The notes beneath the pieces are model-generated. The model had not been told where the DNA came from, did no database searches, and saw nothing but the letters and a program-made list of their open reading frames with translations. From positions 1,676,001 through 1,740,000 of the forward strand of contig NZ_CP018155.1 in NCBI RefSeq assembly GCF_001889045.1: a DNA stretch of 64,000 nucleotides, in the 5' to 3' direction. How positions within the stretch are numbered: the stretch's first letter is position 1; each line of letters opens with the position of its first letter. The DNA is from Tenacibaculum todarodis. Lineage in GTDB: Bacteria; Bacteroidota; Bacteroidia; Flavobacteriales; Flavobacteriaceae. The translations under genes and the position numbers were made by a program. Positions 41,952 through 51,909 of this stretch are shown piece by piece.

Positions 41952-43286
41952 TTATTCTGCGTTGTCTAAAAACTCCTTAAAACCTTCTTTAAATCTTTCT
42001 AAAAATGACTTTCTCTTTTCTGCCTTTTCAGGAGATATTTTTTGAGTTTCGGTTTTAATTTCTACTTCTTCTCCTTCAGACACTTCTTTTACAACTTCTT
42101 GTATAATTTCCTCTTCAATTAATGGCGCTTTTTCTAATCCTTCCATTAACAACCCAACTGCTGTAGCGTAACTTGGGCTTGATAATTTTTCATCAGAATC
42201 TCCTGCTAAGTGTTCATTTGGAAAGCCAATACGCGCATCCATTCCTGTGATGTATTCTACCAACTGACGTAAATGCTGCAATTGAGAACCTCCTCCTGTT
42301 AAAACAATACCGGCAATTAATTTTCCTTTTTGAGTTTCATGTCCATAGTTTTTTATTTCTAAGTACACATGCTCAATAATTTCTTGCACACGAGCATGAA
42401 TTATTTTTGAAAGATTTTTAAGCGTTATTTCTTTTGGTTCTCTTCCCCTTAAACCTGGAATAGAAACAATTTCTGTTTCTTTATTTTCTCCTGGCCAAGC
42501 AGAACCAAATTTTATTTTTAATAACTCAGCTTGTTTTTCTATAATAGAACAACCCTCTTTTATATCTTCTGTAATTACATTTCCTCCGAAAGGAATTACG
42601 GCTGTATGACGTATAATTCCGTCTTTAAAAATGGCTAAATCTGTTGTTCCACCACCTATATCTATTAAAGCAACTCCTGCCTCTTTTTCTTCTTGACTAA
42701 GCACTGCTGATGCTGATGCTAAGGGCTCTAATGTTATATCTGAAAGATTTAAACCTGCACTTTTTACACAACGTCCAATATTTCTTATTGATGAAACTTG
42801 ACCAACAACTACATGAAAATTAGCTTCTAATCTTCCTCCATACATACCAATTGGTTCTTTAATATCTGGCTGAGAATCAACTTTAAACTCTTGTGGTAAA
42901 ACGTGTATAATTTCTTCACCTGGTAACATTACCAATTTATGAACTTGATTTACCAGATTAGCAATATCATCTTCATCTATAACTTCCTCTGGATTGTTAC
43001 GTGTTATATAATCGCTATGATGTAGACTACGTATGTGCTGACCCGCAATACCAACTACAACCTCTTCAATTTTTTGACCAGAAACTCCTTCTGCTTCATC
43101 AATTGCTTGTTGAATAGATTGAATTGTTTGTGTAATATTACTAACAACACCACGCTTAACACCCAAACTTTTAGCTTTACCAATACCTAAAACTTCAATT
43201 TTACCGTATTCATTTTTACGCCCAATCATAGCAACAATCTTTGTTGTTCCTATGTCTAAACCTACAGCTATTTTAGAGTTTTCCAT
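41952..43286 (-). CDS. ftsA: Cell division protein FtsA
   Basis: FtsA is the actin-like membrane anchor of FtsZ. At 444 residues it has nucleotide motifs VGLDIGTTKIVAMIG (near the start), VALIDIGGGTTDLAIF (about 205) and GIVLTGGGSQLQHL (about 335), with the 1C domain inserted. It ends in a basic amphipathic segment (KSFLERFKEGFKEFLDN) that serves as the membrane-targeting helix. It is between ftsQ and ftsZ as expected; 92 nt separate it from ftsZ, leaving room for a promoter inside the gap. Confidence 0.96.
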   Translation of the reverse strand: MENSKIAVGLDIGTTKIVAMIGRKNEYGKIEVLGIGKAKSLGVKRGVVSNITQTIQSIQQAIDEAEGVSGQKIEEVVVGIAGQHIRSLHHSDYITRNNPEEVIDEDDIANLVNQVHKLVMLPGEEIIHVLPQEFKVDSQPDIKEPIGMYGGRLEANFHVVVGQVSSIRNIGRCVKSAGLNLSDITLEPLASASAVLSQEEKEAGVALIDIGGGTTDLAIFKDGIIRHTAVIPFGGNVITEDIKEGCSIIEKQAELLKIKFGSAWPGENKETEIVSIPGLRGREPKEITLKNLSKIIHARVQEIIEHVYLEIKNYGHETQKGKLIAGIVLTGGGSQLQHLRQLVEYITGMDARIGFPNEHLAGDSDEKLSSPSYATAVGLLMEGLEKAPLIEEEIIQEVVKEVSEGEEVEIKTETQKISPEKAEKRKSFLERFKEGFKEFLDNAE

Positions 43287-43292
43287 TGCGAT

Positions 43293-44018
43293 CTATTTTG
43301 TACACACAACTTGGTTGTGATATTTTACATTTATTGTTTGATAGTTATCTATCGTTTTATCTGCATACGCTTTATTATAAAACGCTTTTAACTTTTTAAA
43401 TTTTACATCAGCATTAATAAAATTGCCAAATTCTATTTTATAATCTCCACTTCGAACATTAAAAACATATTCTCCTGCTTCATTTTTTTGAATACCAGTA
43501 ACCTCCTTTTTTAAGAAATTGTCTGATAAAATTAAATTTACCAATTGTGTAATCTCTTTTATTTCTGTTGCTGACTCAACACCTGAAACCAAAGGTACTC
43601 TGGCTGAAAAATTTTGAGATAAAGGGATTTTAACCCCATCTCTATCAACGTAATATGATGTTGATTTTTCTATTAAACGAGCAATTGGTTCTCGTTGTTT
43701 TATTACAGTTTTAAGCACACCATTTATACTTGCAAAAACTGATGCTTTTTCTACATAAGGATTTGTTAAGACACTTTGCTCTAAACCATGTAAATCTAAC
43801 ATACTTTTTGGTTGGTTTACAACACTTTTTTGATTTTGTATTAACAATTTATTAACCATCTGATGTGTTAAGAAATGGTTGTCACCTGCTTCAAATTCCA
43901 CCTCAATCTTAGCTATTTTCTTACTAGCATTTCTGCTAGAAGTAAAACCGTACAAAAAGACCAATAACCCAAATAAAACAAGGGGTAACATGTATTTTAC
44001 AAAGCTCTTTAACCTCAT
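43293..44018 (-). CDS. ftsQ: Cell division protein FtsQ/DivIB
   Basis: This is a bitopic periplasmic divisome protein. At 241 residues it has one N-terminal membrane helix (about 7-26). A POTRA-type segment follows (KIAKIEVEFEAGDNHFLTHQ) and then the beta domain (VEKASVFASINGVLKTVIKQ). Sequence conservation is low, so position between murC and ftsA plus topology support the call. The start overlaps the murC stop (ATGA). Confidence 0.88.
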   Translation of the reverse strand: MRLKSFVKYMLPLVLFGLLVFLYGFTSSRNASKKIAKIEVEFEAGDNHFLTHQMVNKLLIQNQKSVVNQPKSMLDLHGLEQSVLTNPYVEKASVFASINGVLKTVIKQREPIARLIEKSTSYYVDRDGVKIPLSQNFSARVPLVSGVESATEIKEITQLVNLILSDNFLKKEVTGIQKNEAGEYVFNVRSGDYKIEFGNFINADVKFKKLKAFYNKAYADKTIDNYQTINVKYHNQVVCTK

Positions 44019-45361
44019 GTTTTCTGTGCTTTTTTTAATGACGTTACAACATCATTTATTAGCAATCCAATATCTCCTGCTCCCAACATTGTTATAATTT
44101 TTGTTGAAGACTTTTGTATATTCTTAATTAAATCTACTTTGGTAGACACCATTTTATTTTTTGTGGTAATTTTTTCCAACAACCATTGAGAAGTAACCCC
44201 TTTTATCGGCAATTCTCTAGCCGGATAAATATCTAATAAAATAACTTCATCAAACTTAGAAAGTGCCACTGCAAAATCATCAACAAAATCTTTTGTTCTA
44301 CTGTACAAGTGCGGTTGAAAAACTGCCAAAACTTTTTCTCCTGGATACATTTCTCTAACCGAGTTTTCCACAGCATTAATTTCTGTTGGATGATGTGCAT
44401 AATCATCTATTAACACCAAATCGTCACTCTTAATTCTATAAGAAAATCTTCTTTGAACTCCTTTAAAAGTTTTTAATTGCTCTTTTATATTTTCTAAAGA
44501 AACACCATAAACATCTGCCATAGCAAGTGCCGCTAAAGCATTCATAACATTATGCTTTCCTGGTAAATTAAATTCAATATTTTTTATTTCAGAAGAAGGA
44601 GTTTTAACATCAAAAACATATTTTCCAGTTTCAATTTTAAGATTAAAAGCCTTATAATCTGCATCATCATCAACACTATATGTTAATCCGCTTAGTGGAA
44701 TACCTTTAGCTACTATTAACGTTTCAGAAACTTTACTCGCAAATTCTCTAAATGAATTTTGCAACTCTTCTGCTTCACCATAAATATCTAAATGATCTGC
44801 ATCCATAGAAGTTACACACGCAATATTTGGCGATAAATGCAAAAACGATCTATCAAACTCATCTGCTTCCACAACCGAAATTTTATCTTCACCTAAAATT
44901 AAATTCGAGTTATAATTTTCTGCGATTCCTCCTAAAAAAGAAGTTGCTAAACTTGGTTGCATTATGTGTCCTAAAATTGAAGACGTTGTTGTTTTTCCAT
45001 GTGTACCCGCAACTCCTAAACAAAATGTATTTTCAGTAATTCTACCTAAAATTTCTGCACGTTTTAAAACGGTAAAACCAGCATTAAAAAAGTAATTTAA
45101 TTCCGTATGTTCTTTAGGGATAGCTGGCGTATAAACAACCAACGTTTTTTCTTTGTCTAAAAATGAAATAGGAATATTTTTTACAGCATCTTCAAAATGA
45201 ATTTCTACACCAACTTTTTGCAGCGCCTCAGTAATTGGTGTTGCTGTTTTATCGTAACCCGCAACATTTTTACCATTAGCAGCAAAGTAACGAGCTATTG
45301 CACTCATTCCAATTCCGCCAATACCTACAAAAAAGATATTATGTATATTTTTTAAATTCAC
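44015..45361 (-). CDS. murC: UDP-N-acetylmuramate-L-alanine ligase
   Basis: MurC adds the first amino acid to UDP-MurNAc. At 448 residues its N-terminal Rossmann domain is FVGIGGIGMSAIARYFAANG, the ATP loop LGVAGTHGKTTTSSILGHI (about 112-130), and the C-terminal domain begins with VLIDDYAHHPTEI. The start is a GTG at 45361, which overlaps the murG stop by one nucleotide (TAGTG). No other start fits the family N-terminus. Confidence 0.97.
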   Translation of the reverse strand: MNLKNIHNIFFVGIGGIGMSAIARYFAANGKNVAGYDKTATPITEALQKVGVEIHFEDAVKNIPISFLDKEKTLVVYTPAIPKEHTELNYFFNAGFTVLKRAEILGRITENTFCLGVAGTHGKTTTSSILGHIMQPSLATSFLGGIAENYNSNLILGEDKISVVEADEFDRSFLHLSPNIACVTSMDADHLDIYGEAEELQNSFREFASKVSETLIVAKGIPLSGLTYSVDDDADYKAFNLKIETGKYVFDVKTPSSEIKNIEFNLPGKHNVMNALAALAMADVYGVSLENIKEQLKTFKGVQRRFSYRIKSDDLVLIDDYAHHPTEINAVENSVREMYPGEKVLAVFQPHLYSRTKDFVDDFAVALSKFDEVILLDIYPARELPIKGVTSQWLLEKITTKNKMVSTKVDLIKNIQKSSTKIITMLGAGDIGLLINDVVTSLKKAQKT

Positions 45362-46449
45362 TATTTAATTAACTTTTCTATTTCGTTTACTATATTACTT
45401 GTTGCATTTGGTAATGCTAATTCATTTATGTTTTCTGATAAATTTTCTTGCTTTCCTTTATCTTTCATCAAAGTTTCAAATACAATTGAAAACGTATCTA
45501 ATTCACTTTCTTTTAACAGAATTGCACCATGCTTATCTGCAACAGATTTTGCATTTTTTGTTTGATGATCTTCTGCAACATTTGGTGATGGAATAAAAAT
45601 AGTTGGCTTACTAACAATACATAATTCTGAAACCGAACTTGCTCCTGCTCTAGAAATTATAACATCTGCAGCTGCATACGCTAAATCCATTCTGTTTAAG
45701 AACTGATGAACTTGTACATTTTCTAAATCATCATGTTTTTTATATTCATCAACATATAATTTTCCACATTGCCAGATTAATTGAACTTCTTGATTTTTAA
45801 AAAACTCTAACTGACTCTCAATTAATTGATTTACTCTTCTTGCACCTAAACTTCCACCTAGAATTAAAACCGTTTTTTTCTTTTTATCTAATTTGAAAAA
45901 AGTCTTCCCTTCTTCAGTCTTCGTATGAATTGACAACAAATCTTGACGAACTGGGTTTCCTGTTTTTACAATTTTTTCTGAAGGAAAAAATCGTTCTAAA
46001 TTATCGTAAGCAACACATATTTTGCCTGCTTTTTTACTCAACAATTTATTGGTAATTCCTGGGTACGAGTTTTGTTCTTGTACCAAAGTCGGAACTCCTT
46101 TTCGATTTGCCATCATTAAAGTTGGACCACTTGCAAAACCTCCAGTACCAATTACTGCATTTGGTTTAAATTTATTTATTATTGAATTTGCTTTCCATAA
46201 ACTACTTATTAACTTAAAAGGAAAAGATAAATTCTTCAATGTTAATTTTCGTTGAATACCAGAAATCCAAAGTCCTTTTATTTCAAATCCCGCTTGCGGA
46301 ACTTTTTCCATTTCCATCTTATCTTTTGCACCAACAAATAAAAATTTAGCATCAGGATAACGCAACTTTAATTCGTTTGCAATTGCAATTGCTGGATAAA
46401 TGTGTCCTCCAGTTCCTCCTCCAGAAATTATAAATCTATATGGTTTCAT
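45361..46449 (-). CDS. murG: UDP-GlcNAc:lipid I GlcNAc transferase
   Basis: MurG makes lipid II at the inner membrane face. At 362 residues it has the GT-B fold with [20 protein letters not shown] at the N-terminus, [11 protein letters not shown] (about 200) and the UDP-GlcNAc site [20 protein letters not shown] with [14 protein letters not shown]. It starts inside the last codons of ftsW (14-nt overlap), so translation is likely coupled. Confidence 0.97.
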   Translation of the reverse strand: MKPYRFIISGGGTGGHIYPAIAIANELKLRYPDAKFLFVGAKDKMEMEKVPQAGFEIKGLWISGIQRKLTLKNLSFPFKLISSLWKANSIINKFKPNAVIGTGGFASGPTLMMANRKGVPTLVQEQNSYPGITNKLLSKKAGKICVAYDNLERFFPSEKIVKTGNPVRQDLLSIHTKTEEGKTFFKLDKKKKTVLILGGSLGARRVNQLIESQLEFFKNQEVQLIWQCGKLYVDEYKKHDDLENVQVHQFLNRMDLAYAAADVIISRAGASSVSELCIVSKPTIFIPSPNVAEDHQTKNAKSVADKHGAILLKESELDTFSIVFETLMKDKGKQENLSENINELALPNATSNIVNEIEKLIK

Positions 46450-47623
46450 GCAAAATATCTAAAGGGTTATCATCTAAAATATCTTCTTCTGTAACTTCTC
46501 TTGAAGCACTTACACTTAAAATCATTCCTAAAGCAAAACAAGTCATCCAAATTGAAGTTCCTCCACTACTAATTAAAGGCAAGGTTTGTCCTGTAACAGG
46601 AAATAAATTTATAGCTACAGCCATATTTATCATCGCTTGAAAAATAATTGGAACTCCAACACCAACAACCAACAATGTTGCAAAAACAGTGTTGCTTTTT
46701 GTAGCTACAATCAAAATTCTAAAGAGTAAAAGGAAGTAAATAAAAACCACCATAAAAGCACCAATTAAACCATACTCTTCAATGATGATAGCATAAATAA
46801 AATCTGATGACGATTGAGGTAAAAAGTTTTTCTGAACACTTTTACCTGGACCTTTCCCTGTTAAACCACCAGTTGCTATTGCTATTTTTGCTTTTTCTAC
46901 TTGATAATTTTCACTTGCATTTCCACTAGAAAAATTTTCAATTCTATTTTGCCAAGTTTGCACTCGATTAGGCATTGCATCTGGAAAAGCTTTTGCTACT
47001 AATATAAAAAGCAACAGAGACAAAAATCCCACTCCCAATATTACACCTATGTATTTTAGAGGATAACCACCAATAAAAACCAGCAAAACAATCATACTAA
47101 AAATAATTGCTGTTGTAGAGAAATTTGCTGGTAATATTAGCGCTAACGTACAGCCTACTGGCAACCATAATTGCCATAGACTCTCTTTAAAAACTATCTT
47201 TTTATCTTTATTTCTTGCTAAATACCTAGCAACAAATGCCATTAAGACCAAACCTGCTAATGTTGATGTTTGAAAACCAACACCTACAAACGGAATTCGA
47301 ATCCAACGACTTGCATTTGCACCTCCAATAGTGGTTCCTTGCGCCATTGTAAAAACCAACAACACTATAACCACTGGAAGCATTAGCACAGAGCCTCCAC
47401 TAAAATACCTGTACGGAATTTTATGTACTCCATAAATTATTGCAAAGCCCATTATTAATAAAACTATATGCTTTAGTAAATGTCCTAAAGTTGACCCATT
47501 ACCAACAACATACACTAAGTTTGTGCTTGCACTATAAACTGGCATAAATGAAAATATAGCCAAAACAGCAACAATTGCCCAAATGGTTTTATCTCCTTTT
47601 ATATGTTGAAAAATGGTTTTCAT
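46436..47623 (-). CDS. ftsW: SEDS glycosyltransferase FtsW
   Basis: FtsW polymerises glycan strands at the septum with FtsI. At 395 residues it has about ten membrane helices. SEDS segments include [20 protein letters not shown] with [19 protein letters not shown] and [20 protein letters not shown]. The ATG is immediately preceded by a palindromic repeat, so the leader of ftsW is formed by that element (AGAGAGGCTT-ATG). Confidence 0.95.
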   Translation of the reverse strand: MKTIFQHIKGDKTIWAIVAVLAIFSFMPVYSASTNLVYVVGNGSTLGHLLKHIVLLIMGFAIIYGVHKIPYRYFSGGSVLMLPVVIVLLVFTMAQGTTIGGANASRWIRIPFVGVGFQTSTLAGLVLMAFVARYLARNKDKKIVFKESLWQLWLPVGCTLALILPANFSTTAIIFSMIVLLVFIGGYPLKYIGVILGVGFLSLLLFILVAKAFPDAMPNRVQTWQNRIENFSSGNASENYQVEKAKIAIATGGLTGKGPGKSVQKNFLPQSSSDFIYAIIIEEYGLIGAFMVVFIYFLLLFRILIVATKSNTVFATLLVVGVGVPIIFQAMINMAVAINLFPVTGQTLPLISSGGTSIWMTCFALGMILSVSASREVTEEDILDDNPLDILHETI

Positions 47624-47660
47624 AAGCCTCTCTTAATCTCTCCAAAGGAGAGAAACACTC
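47624..47660. repeat. Palindromic repeat, copy A, abutting the ftsW start
   Basis: On the plus strand AAGCC (47624-47628) precedes TCTCTCC (47637-47643), AAA, GGAGAGA (47647-47653), a perfect 7-bp stem. It shares the AAGCC head, stem position and loop with copies B and C, which read on the other strand. Its head touches the ftsW ATG. Confidence 0.7.
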
Positions 47661-47716
47661 TTGTGTTTATTTGTATTAATTATTTTTACTTAAATTTTAT
47701 GCAATCTCTTCTCAAA

Positions 47717-47756
47717 CTTGCTCACTCCTTCCCTTTGGGAAGTTTGGGATGGGCTT
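47717..47756 (-). repeat. Palindromic repeat, copy B, after murD
   Basis: On the minus strand AAGCCC (47756-47751) is followed by ATCCCAAA, then CTTCCC (47742-47737), AAA, GGGAAG (47733-47728), then GAGTGAGCA. It starts 4 nt after the murD stop. Head, spacer and tail match copy C closely, with one stem pair and loop changed. Confidence 0.75.
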
Positions 47757-47760
47757 TTTC

Positions 47761-49146
47761 TTACAAATTTCTTACTGCTTGCTTAAATTTACGTCCACGA
47801 TCTTCGTAACTTTCAAATAAATCAAAACTTGCACACGCAGGAGACAACAAAACAACATCTCCTCTTTCTGCAATTTTATTAGCAACTTTTACAGCTTCTT
47901 CTGCTCCCGCAGTTTCCACAATAACATCTACTACATTACCAAAACTTTCAATTATTTTTTTATTCTCTAAACCTAAACAAACAATACCTTTTACTTTTTC
48001 TCTTACCAAAGGCATTAAATCAGAATAATCATTTCCTTTATCAACACCACCAACTATCCAAACCGTTGGATTATCCATACACTCTAAAGCATAAAAAGTT
48101 GCGTTAACATTAGTTGCTTTACTATCATTTATAAATGCAACTCCGTTTACTTTCTGAACTTTTTCTAGGCGATGTTCTGCACCCTCAAAATCTTCTAAAC
48201 TTTCGGCAATTGTTTGCTTTCTCACCTTAAGTAATTGAGCTGCTAATGTAGATGCCATTGCATTCTTTGTATTGTGTTTTCCTTGTAATGTTAGTTTAGC
48301 TATACTCATCTTAAATTCGTCTGAATTAATGTTTGTTATTATTTCCTTATTTCTTAAAAATGCTCCGTAAGACAATTCTTTTGTTATTGAAAACGGAACT
48401 AATTTTGCTTTCGTTTTATTCTGACTTAGCCAATTACAAATGGCTTCGTCGTCTGCATCATAAATCAAAAAATCATTAGGGGTTTGATTTTTTGTAATAC
48501 GAAATTTTGATGCTATATATTTATCAAAACTGTAATCATATCTATCGAGATGATCTGGTGTTATGTTTGTAATTATGGCAATATGTGGGCTAAAATTTTT
48601 TATTCCATCTAACTGAAAACTACTCAACTCCAACACATACTCATCAAAATCCTCAACAGCAACTTGGGCTGCAAAACTGTCTCCAATATTTCCAGCAACT
48701 CCAACATTTAATCCACCAGCTTTTAAAATATGATGCATTAACAACGTTGTTGTTGTTTTTCCGTTTGAACCCGTAATCCCAACAATAGTTGCCTCTGTAA
48801 ATTCTGACGCAAATTCTATTTCCGAAACCACAGAAATTCCTTTTGAAATTAAATCTTGAATCAACTTAACTTTATCTGGAATTCCAGGGCTTTTCATTAC
48901 CACATCCGCTGCAAAAATTTTTGCTTCTGTATGTTGATTTTCCTCGAACTCAATCTCGTTTTGTAAAAGAACTTTTTTATACTTTTCTTTAATACTTCCT
49001 CTATCAGAAAGAAAAACATCGTAACCTTTTTGTTTTCCTAAAATCGCGGTTCCAACGCCGCTCTCTCCTCCACCAAGAATAACAAGAAACCTCTTTTCCT
49101 CCGAAGGAGAAAAAAATGGAATCTGACTTTTATCTTGGTTTTTCAT
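47761..49146 (-). CDS. murD: UDP-MurNAc-L-alanine:D-glutamate ligase
   Basis: MurD adds D-Glu to the wall precursor. At 461 residues it has the N-terminal ILGGGESGVGTAILGKQKGY, ATP loop TIVGITGSNGKTTTTLLMHH (about 118-137), and substrate motifs FINDSKATNVNATFYAL and VWIVGGVDKGNDYSDL. It lies between two palindromic repeats: C upstream, B downstream. The only long gaps of the cluster are on its two sides. Confidence 0.96.
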   Translation of the reverse strand: MKNQDKSQIPFFSPSEEKRFLVILGGGESGVGTAILGKQKGYDVFLSDRGSIKEKYKKVLLQNEIEFEENQHTEAKIFAADVVMKSPGIPDKVKLIQDLISKGISVVSEIEFASEFTEATIVGITGSNGKTTTTLLMHHILKAGGLNVGVAGNIGDSFAAQVAVEDFDEYVLELSSFQLDGIKNFSPHIAIITNITPDHLDRYDYSFDKYIASKFRITKNQTPNDFLIYDADDEAICNWLSQNKTKAKLVPFSITKELSYGAFLRNKEIITNINSDEFKMSIAKLTLQGKHNTKNAMASTLAAQLLKVRKQTIAESLEDFEGAEHRLEKVQKVNGVAFINDSKATNVNATFYALECMDNPTVWIVGGVDKGNDYSDLMPLVREKVKGIVCLGLENKKIIESFGNVVDVIVETAGAEEAVKVANKIAERGDVVLLSPACASFDLFESYEDRGRKFKQAVRNL

Positions 49147-49165
49147 TTTTATTATTTATTTCCCA

Positions 49166-49209
49166 AAAACTCGCTAACTCCTTCCCTTCGGGAAGGTTGG
49201 GATGGGCTT
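49166..49209 (-). repeat. Palindromic repeat, copy C, between mraY and murD
   Basis: On the minus strand AAGCCC (49209-49204), ATCCCAA, then CCTTCCC (49196-49190), GAA, GGGAAGG (49186-49180), AGTTAGCGAGTTTT. It begins 2 nt after the mraY stop. It is almost the same as copy B but has a G-C pair added at the stem base and a different loop. Confidence 0.75.
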
Positions 49210-49211
49210 AT

Positions 49212-50438
49212 TTATCTTAATTTCAGCGTAACAATTGCAAACACTGCAAATAAGACTCCTACAATCCAAAAGCGAACTACAATTTTGCTTTCGTGGTAAT
49301 TTGATTTTTGATAATGATGATGTAATGGTGCCATTTTAAAAATTCGTCTTCCAACCCCATATTTCTTACGCGTAAACTTGAACCAAAAAACCTGCAAAAT
49401 CACTGATAAATTTTCTACCACAAAAATTACTGCTAAAATTGGAAGCAATAATTCTTTTCTAATTGCAATTGCTATAACCGCTATAATTCCACCAATAGTT
49501 AAACTTCCTGTATCTCCCATAAATACTTGTGCAGGAAATGTATTGTACCATAAAAAACCTATTAATGCTCCAGCAAAAGCAAGTATAAAAACCGTCATTT
49601 CACCGGAATTTGGGATATACATTACATCTAAATAGTTGGCAAAAATTATATTTCCAGAAACCCAAGCAAAAATCGCCAAAGCAATTACCATAATAGCGGA
49701 ATTTCCTGCTGCTAAACCATCAATTCCATCGGTTAAATTTGCTCCGTTTGATATTCCTGTTACAATAAAAACCACTACAAAAATGAAGACAATCCAACCG
49801 TACTTTTCATATCCATCACCTAAAAAACTAAGCGCTTTTGCATAATCCAATTCGTTATCCTTTAAAAACGGAATGGTAGTTTTAGTAGATTTATGTGCAT
49901 CTCCATACACTTTAGTTCTTCCACTTTCCAATACAACTTGCTCAGATATTGGAAGTTGCTCCTTAATAACAACATCATCATTAAAATAAAGCATAGAACC
50001 CACTATAATTCCTAAACCAACTTGCCCTAAAACTTTAAATTTTCCTTTTAAACCACCTTTATCTTTCTTAAATACTTTTATATAATCATCAGCAAAACCA
50101 ATTAAACCCATCCAAATTGTGGTTATAATTAGAATGATGATGTAAATATTATCCAACTTAGCCAATAACAAAACCGGAATTAACGTAGCCAGAATAATAA
50201 TAATTCCGCCCATTGTTGGAGTTCCAGCTTTTTCAACTTGACCTTCTAAGCCTAAATCTCTAATACTTTCACCAACTTGTTGTTTGCGTAAAAAGTTGAT
50301 AATTCTTTTACCATAAATTGCTGATATCAACAAAGACAAAATAAACGCAGACGCTGCACGAAACGTAATAAAACGAAACACACTAGCTCCCGGTAAACTA
50401 AACTCTTGCTCTAAATATTGAAATAAATAATACAGCAT
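49212..50438 (-). CDS. mraY: Phospho-MurNAc-pentapeptide translocase
   Basis: MraY makes lipid I from UDP-MurNAc-pentapeptide and undecaprenyl phosphate. At 408 residues it has ten membrane helices; the Bacteroidota form carries an extra loop of roughly 50 residues (about 165-215). Conserved motifs are [20 protein letters not shown], the Asp-rich [20 protein letters not shown] and the His loop [19 protein letters not shown]. It sits 3 nt after murE. Confidence 0.97.
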   Translation of the reverse strand: MLYYLFQYLEQEFSLPGASVFRFITFRAASAFILSLLISAIYGKRIINFLRKQQVGESIRDLGLEGQVEKAGTPTMGGIIIILATLIPVLLLAKLDNIYIIILIITTIWMGLIGFADDYIKVFKKDKGGLKGKFKVLGQVGLGIIVGSMLYFNDDVVIKEQLPISEQVVLESGRTKVYGDAHKSTKTTIPFLKDNELDYAKALSFLGDGYEKYGWIVFIFVVVFIVTGISNGANLTDGIDGLAAGNSAIMVIALAIFAWVSGNIIFANYLDVMYIPNSGEMTVFILAFAGALIGFLWYNTFPAQVFMGDTGSLTIGGIIAVIAIAIRKELLLPILAVIFVVENLSVILQVFWFKFTRKKYGVGRRIFKMAPLHHHYQKSNYHESKIVVRFWIVGVLFAVFAIVTLKLR

Positions 50439-50441
50439 TTT

Positions 50442-51908
50442 TTATTGTTTTTTTAATTGATTAAAGCATTCAACCACCTCTTCTAAATCATCAAAATGAA
50501 AACGCTCTCCGTTAATTTCTTGATAATTTTCGTGTCCTTTTCCAGCTATTAAAATAATGTCGTCTTTTTGTGCAAATTTGCAAGCGGTTTTAATTGCTTG
50601 CCTTCTATCTAAAATTGATAGTGTTTTTCTATAATTTTCAGCAGAAACTCCCGCTTCCATTTCATCTATAATTGTCTGCGGATTTTCACTCCTAGGATTA
50701 TCCGAAGTAAAAATTGCTTGATTGCTTAATTGTGAAGCAATATGTGCCATTTTTGGTCTTTTTGTTTGGTCTCTGTCGCCACCACAACCAACAACCGTAA
50801 TTACAGTTTCGTTTCCTGTTCTTATATCATTTATAGTTTCTAATACATTTTTCAATGCATCTGGCGTGTGCGCATAATCTACAATTGCCGTAACTCCTTC
50901 ATCAGAAACCACATATTGAAAACGACCACTTACACTTTCTAACTCACTAATAATTCTTAAAACCTCCAATTTTTCTATACCTAATAATTCCGCAGTTCCA
51001 ACAATTGCCAATAAATTATAGGCATTAAATTCACCTATTAACTTAGTCCAAACCTCAACATTATTAATAGTTATTAAAGTTCCCGATAAGCGTTTTTCTA
51101 AAATCTTCGCTTTAAAATCTGCTACAGTTTTTAAAGCGTAACTTTTATGTTTTGCTACAGAATTTTGCAACATGAAATTGCCGTTTTTATCATCAATGTT
51201 AACCAATGCAAAAGCCGTTTTTGGCAAACTGTCAAAAAATATTTTTTTAACATCTCTGTATTCTGCAAATGTTTCGTGATAATCTAAATGATCGTGAGAA
51301 AGGTTGGTGAAAATTCCACCAGCAAAGGTTAAACCTTCTGTTCTTTTTTGATGAATTCCATGAGAACTAACTTCCATAAAGCAGTACTCAACACCTTCCT
51401 CTATCATTTTATCCAAATACTCATTTATTGCAACTGAATTTGGCGTTGTATGTGTTGCCCTATATTCAGTTTCATCAACCAATATTTTTACAGTTGAAAG
51501 CAACCCAACTTTATAACCCGCTTTTTTAAATAGCTGATATAAAAGTGTTGCAACCGTGGTTTTACCGTTAGTTCCAGTTACACCAACCAACTCCAATCTC
51601 TTAGAAGGGTTGTCAAAAAAGTTAGAAGCCATAATTGCTAAAGCAACATCAGAATTCTGAACTTGTACATAGGTAATTCCAGTTATTTTTTCCGAAGGAA
51701 TATCTTCACAAATAATTACTGTTGCTCCTAAATTAATTGCTTTACTTATAAACTGATGACCATCGGACAACACTCCTTTTTGCGCAACAAAAACATTATC
51801 TTTTTGCACTTTTCTACTATCAAACTGAATTGCAGACACAGCAATATCTGTTGCGCCGAAAACAGCATCAACAGAAACCCTATATAATATGTCTTTTAAA
51901 ATCTTCAA
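50442..51908 (-). CDS. murE: UDP-MurNAc-tripeptide ligase MurE
   Basis: MurE adds the diamino acid (meso-DAP in this group) to the wall precursor. At 488 residues it has VGVTGTNGKTTVATLLYQLF (about 104-123), the DNPR-type DAP motif SDNPRSENPQ, which specifies meso-DAP, and IVDYAHTPDALKNVL. The start is a TTG at 51908, one nucleotide after the ftsI stop, with no ATG nearby. Confidence 0.96.
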   Translation of the reverse strand: MKILKDILYRVSVDAVFGATDIAVSAIQFDSRKVQKDNVFVAQKGVLSDGHQFISKAINLGATVIICEDIPSEKITGITYVQVQNSDVALAIMASNFFDNPSKRLELVGVTGTNGKTTVATLLYQLFKKAGYKVGLLSTVKILVDETEYRATHTTPNSVAINEYLDKMIEEGVEYCFMEVSSHGIHQKRTEGLTFAGGIFTNLSHDHLDYHETFAEYRDVKKIFFDSLPKTAFALVNIDDKNGNFMLQNSVAKHKSYALKTVADFKAKILEKRLSGTLITINNVEVWTKLIGEFNAYNLLAIVGTAELLGIEKLEVLRIISELESVSGRFQYVVSDEGVTAIVDYAHTPDALKNVLETINDIRTGNETVITVVGCGGDRDQTKRPKMAHIASQLSNQAIFTSDNPRSENPQTIIDEMEAGVSAENYRKTLSILDRRQAIKTACKFAQKDDIILIAGKGHENYQEINGERFHFDDLEEVVECFNQLKKQ

Positions 51909-51909
51909 T

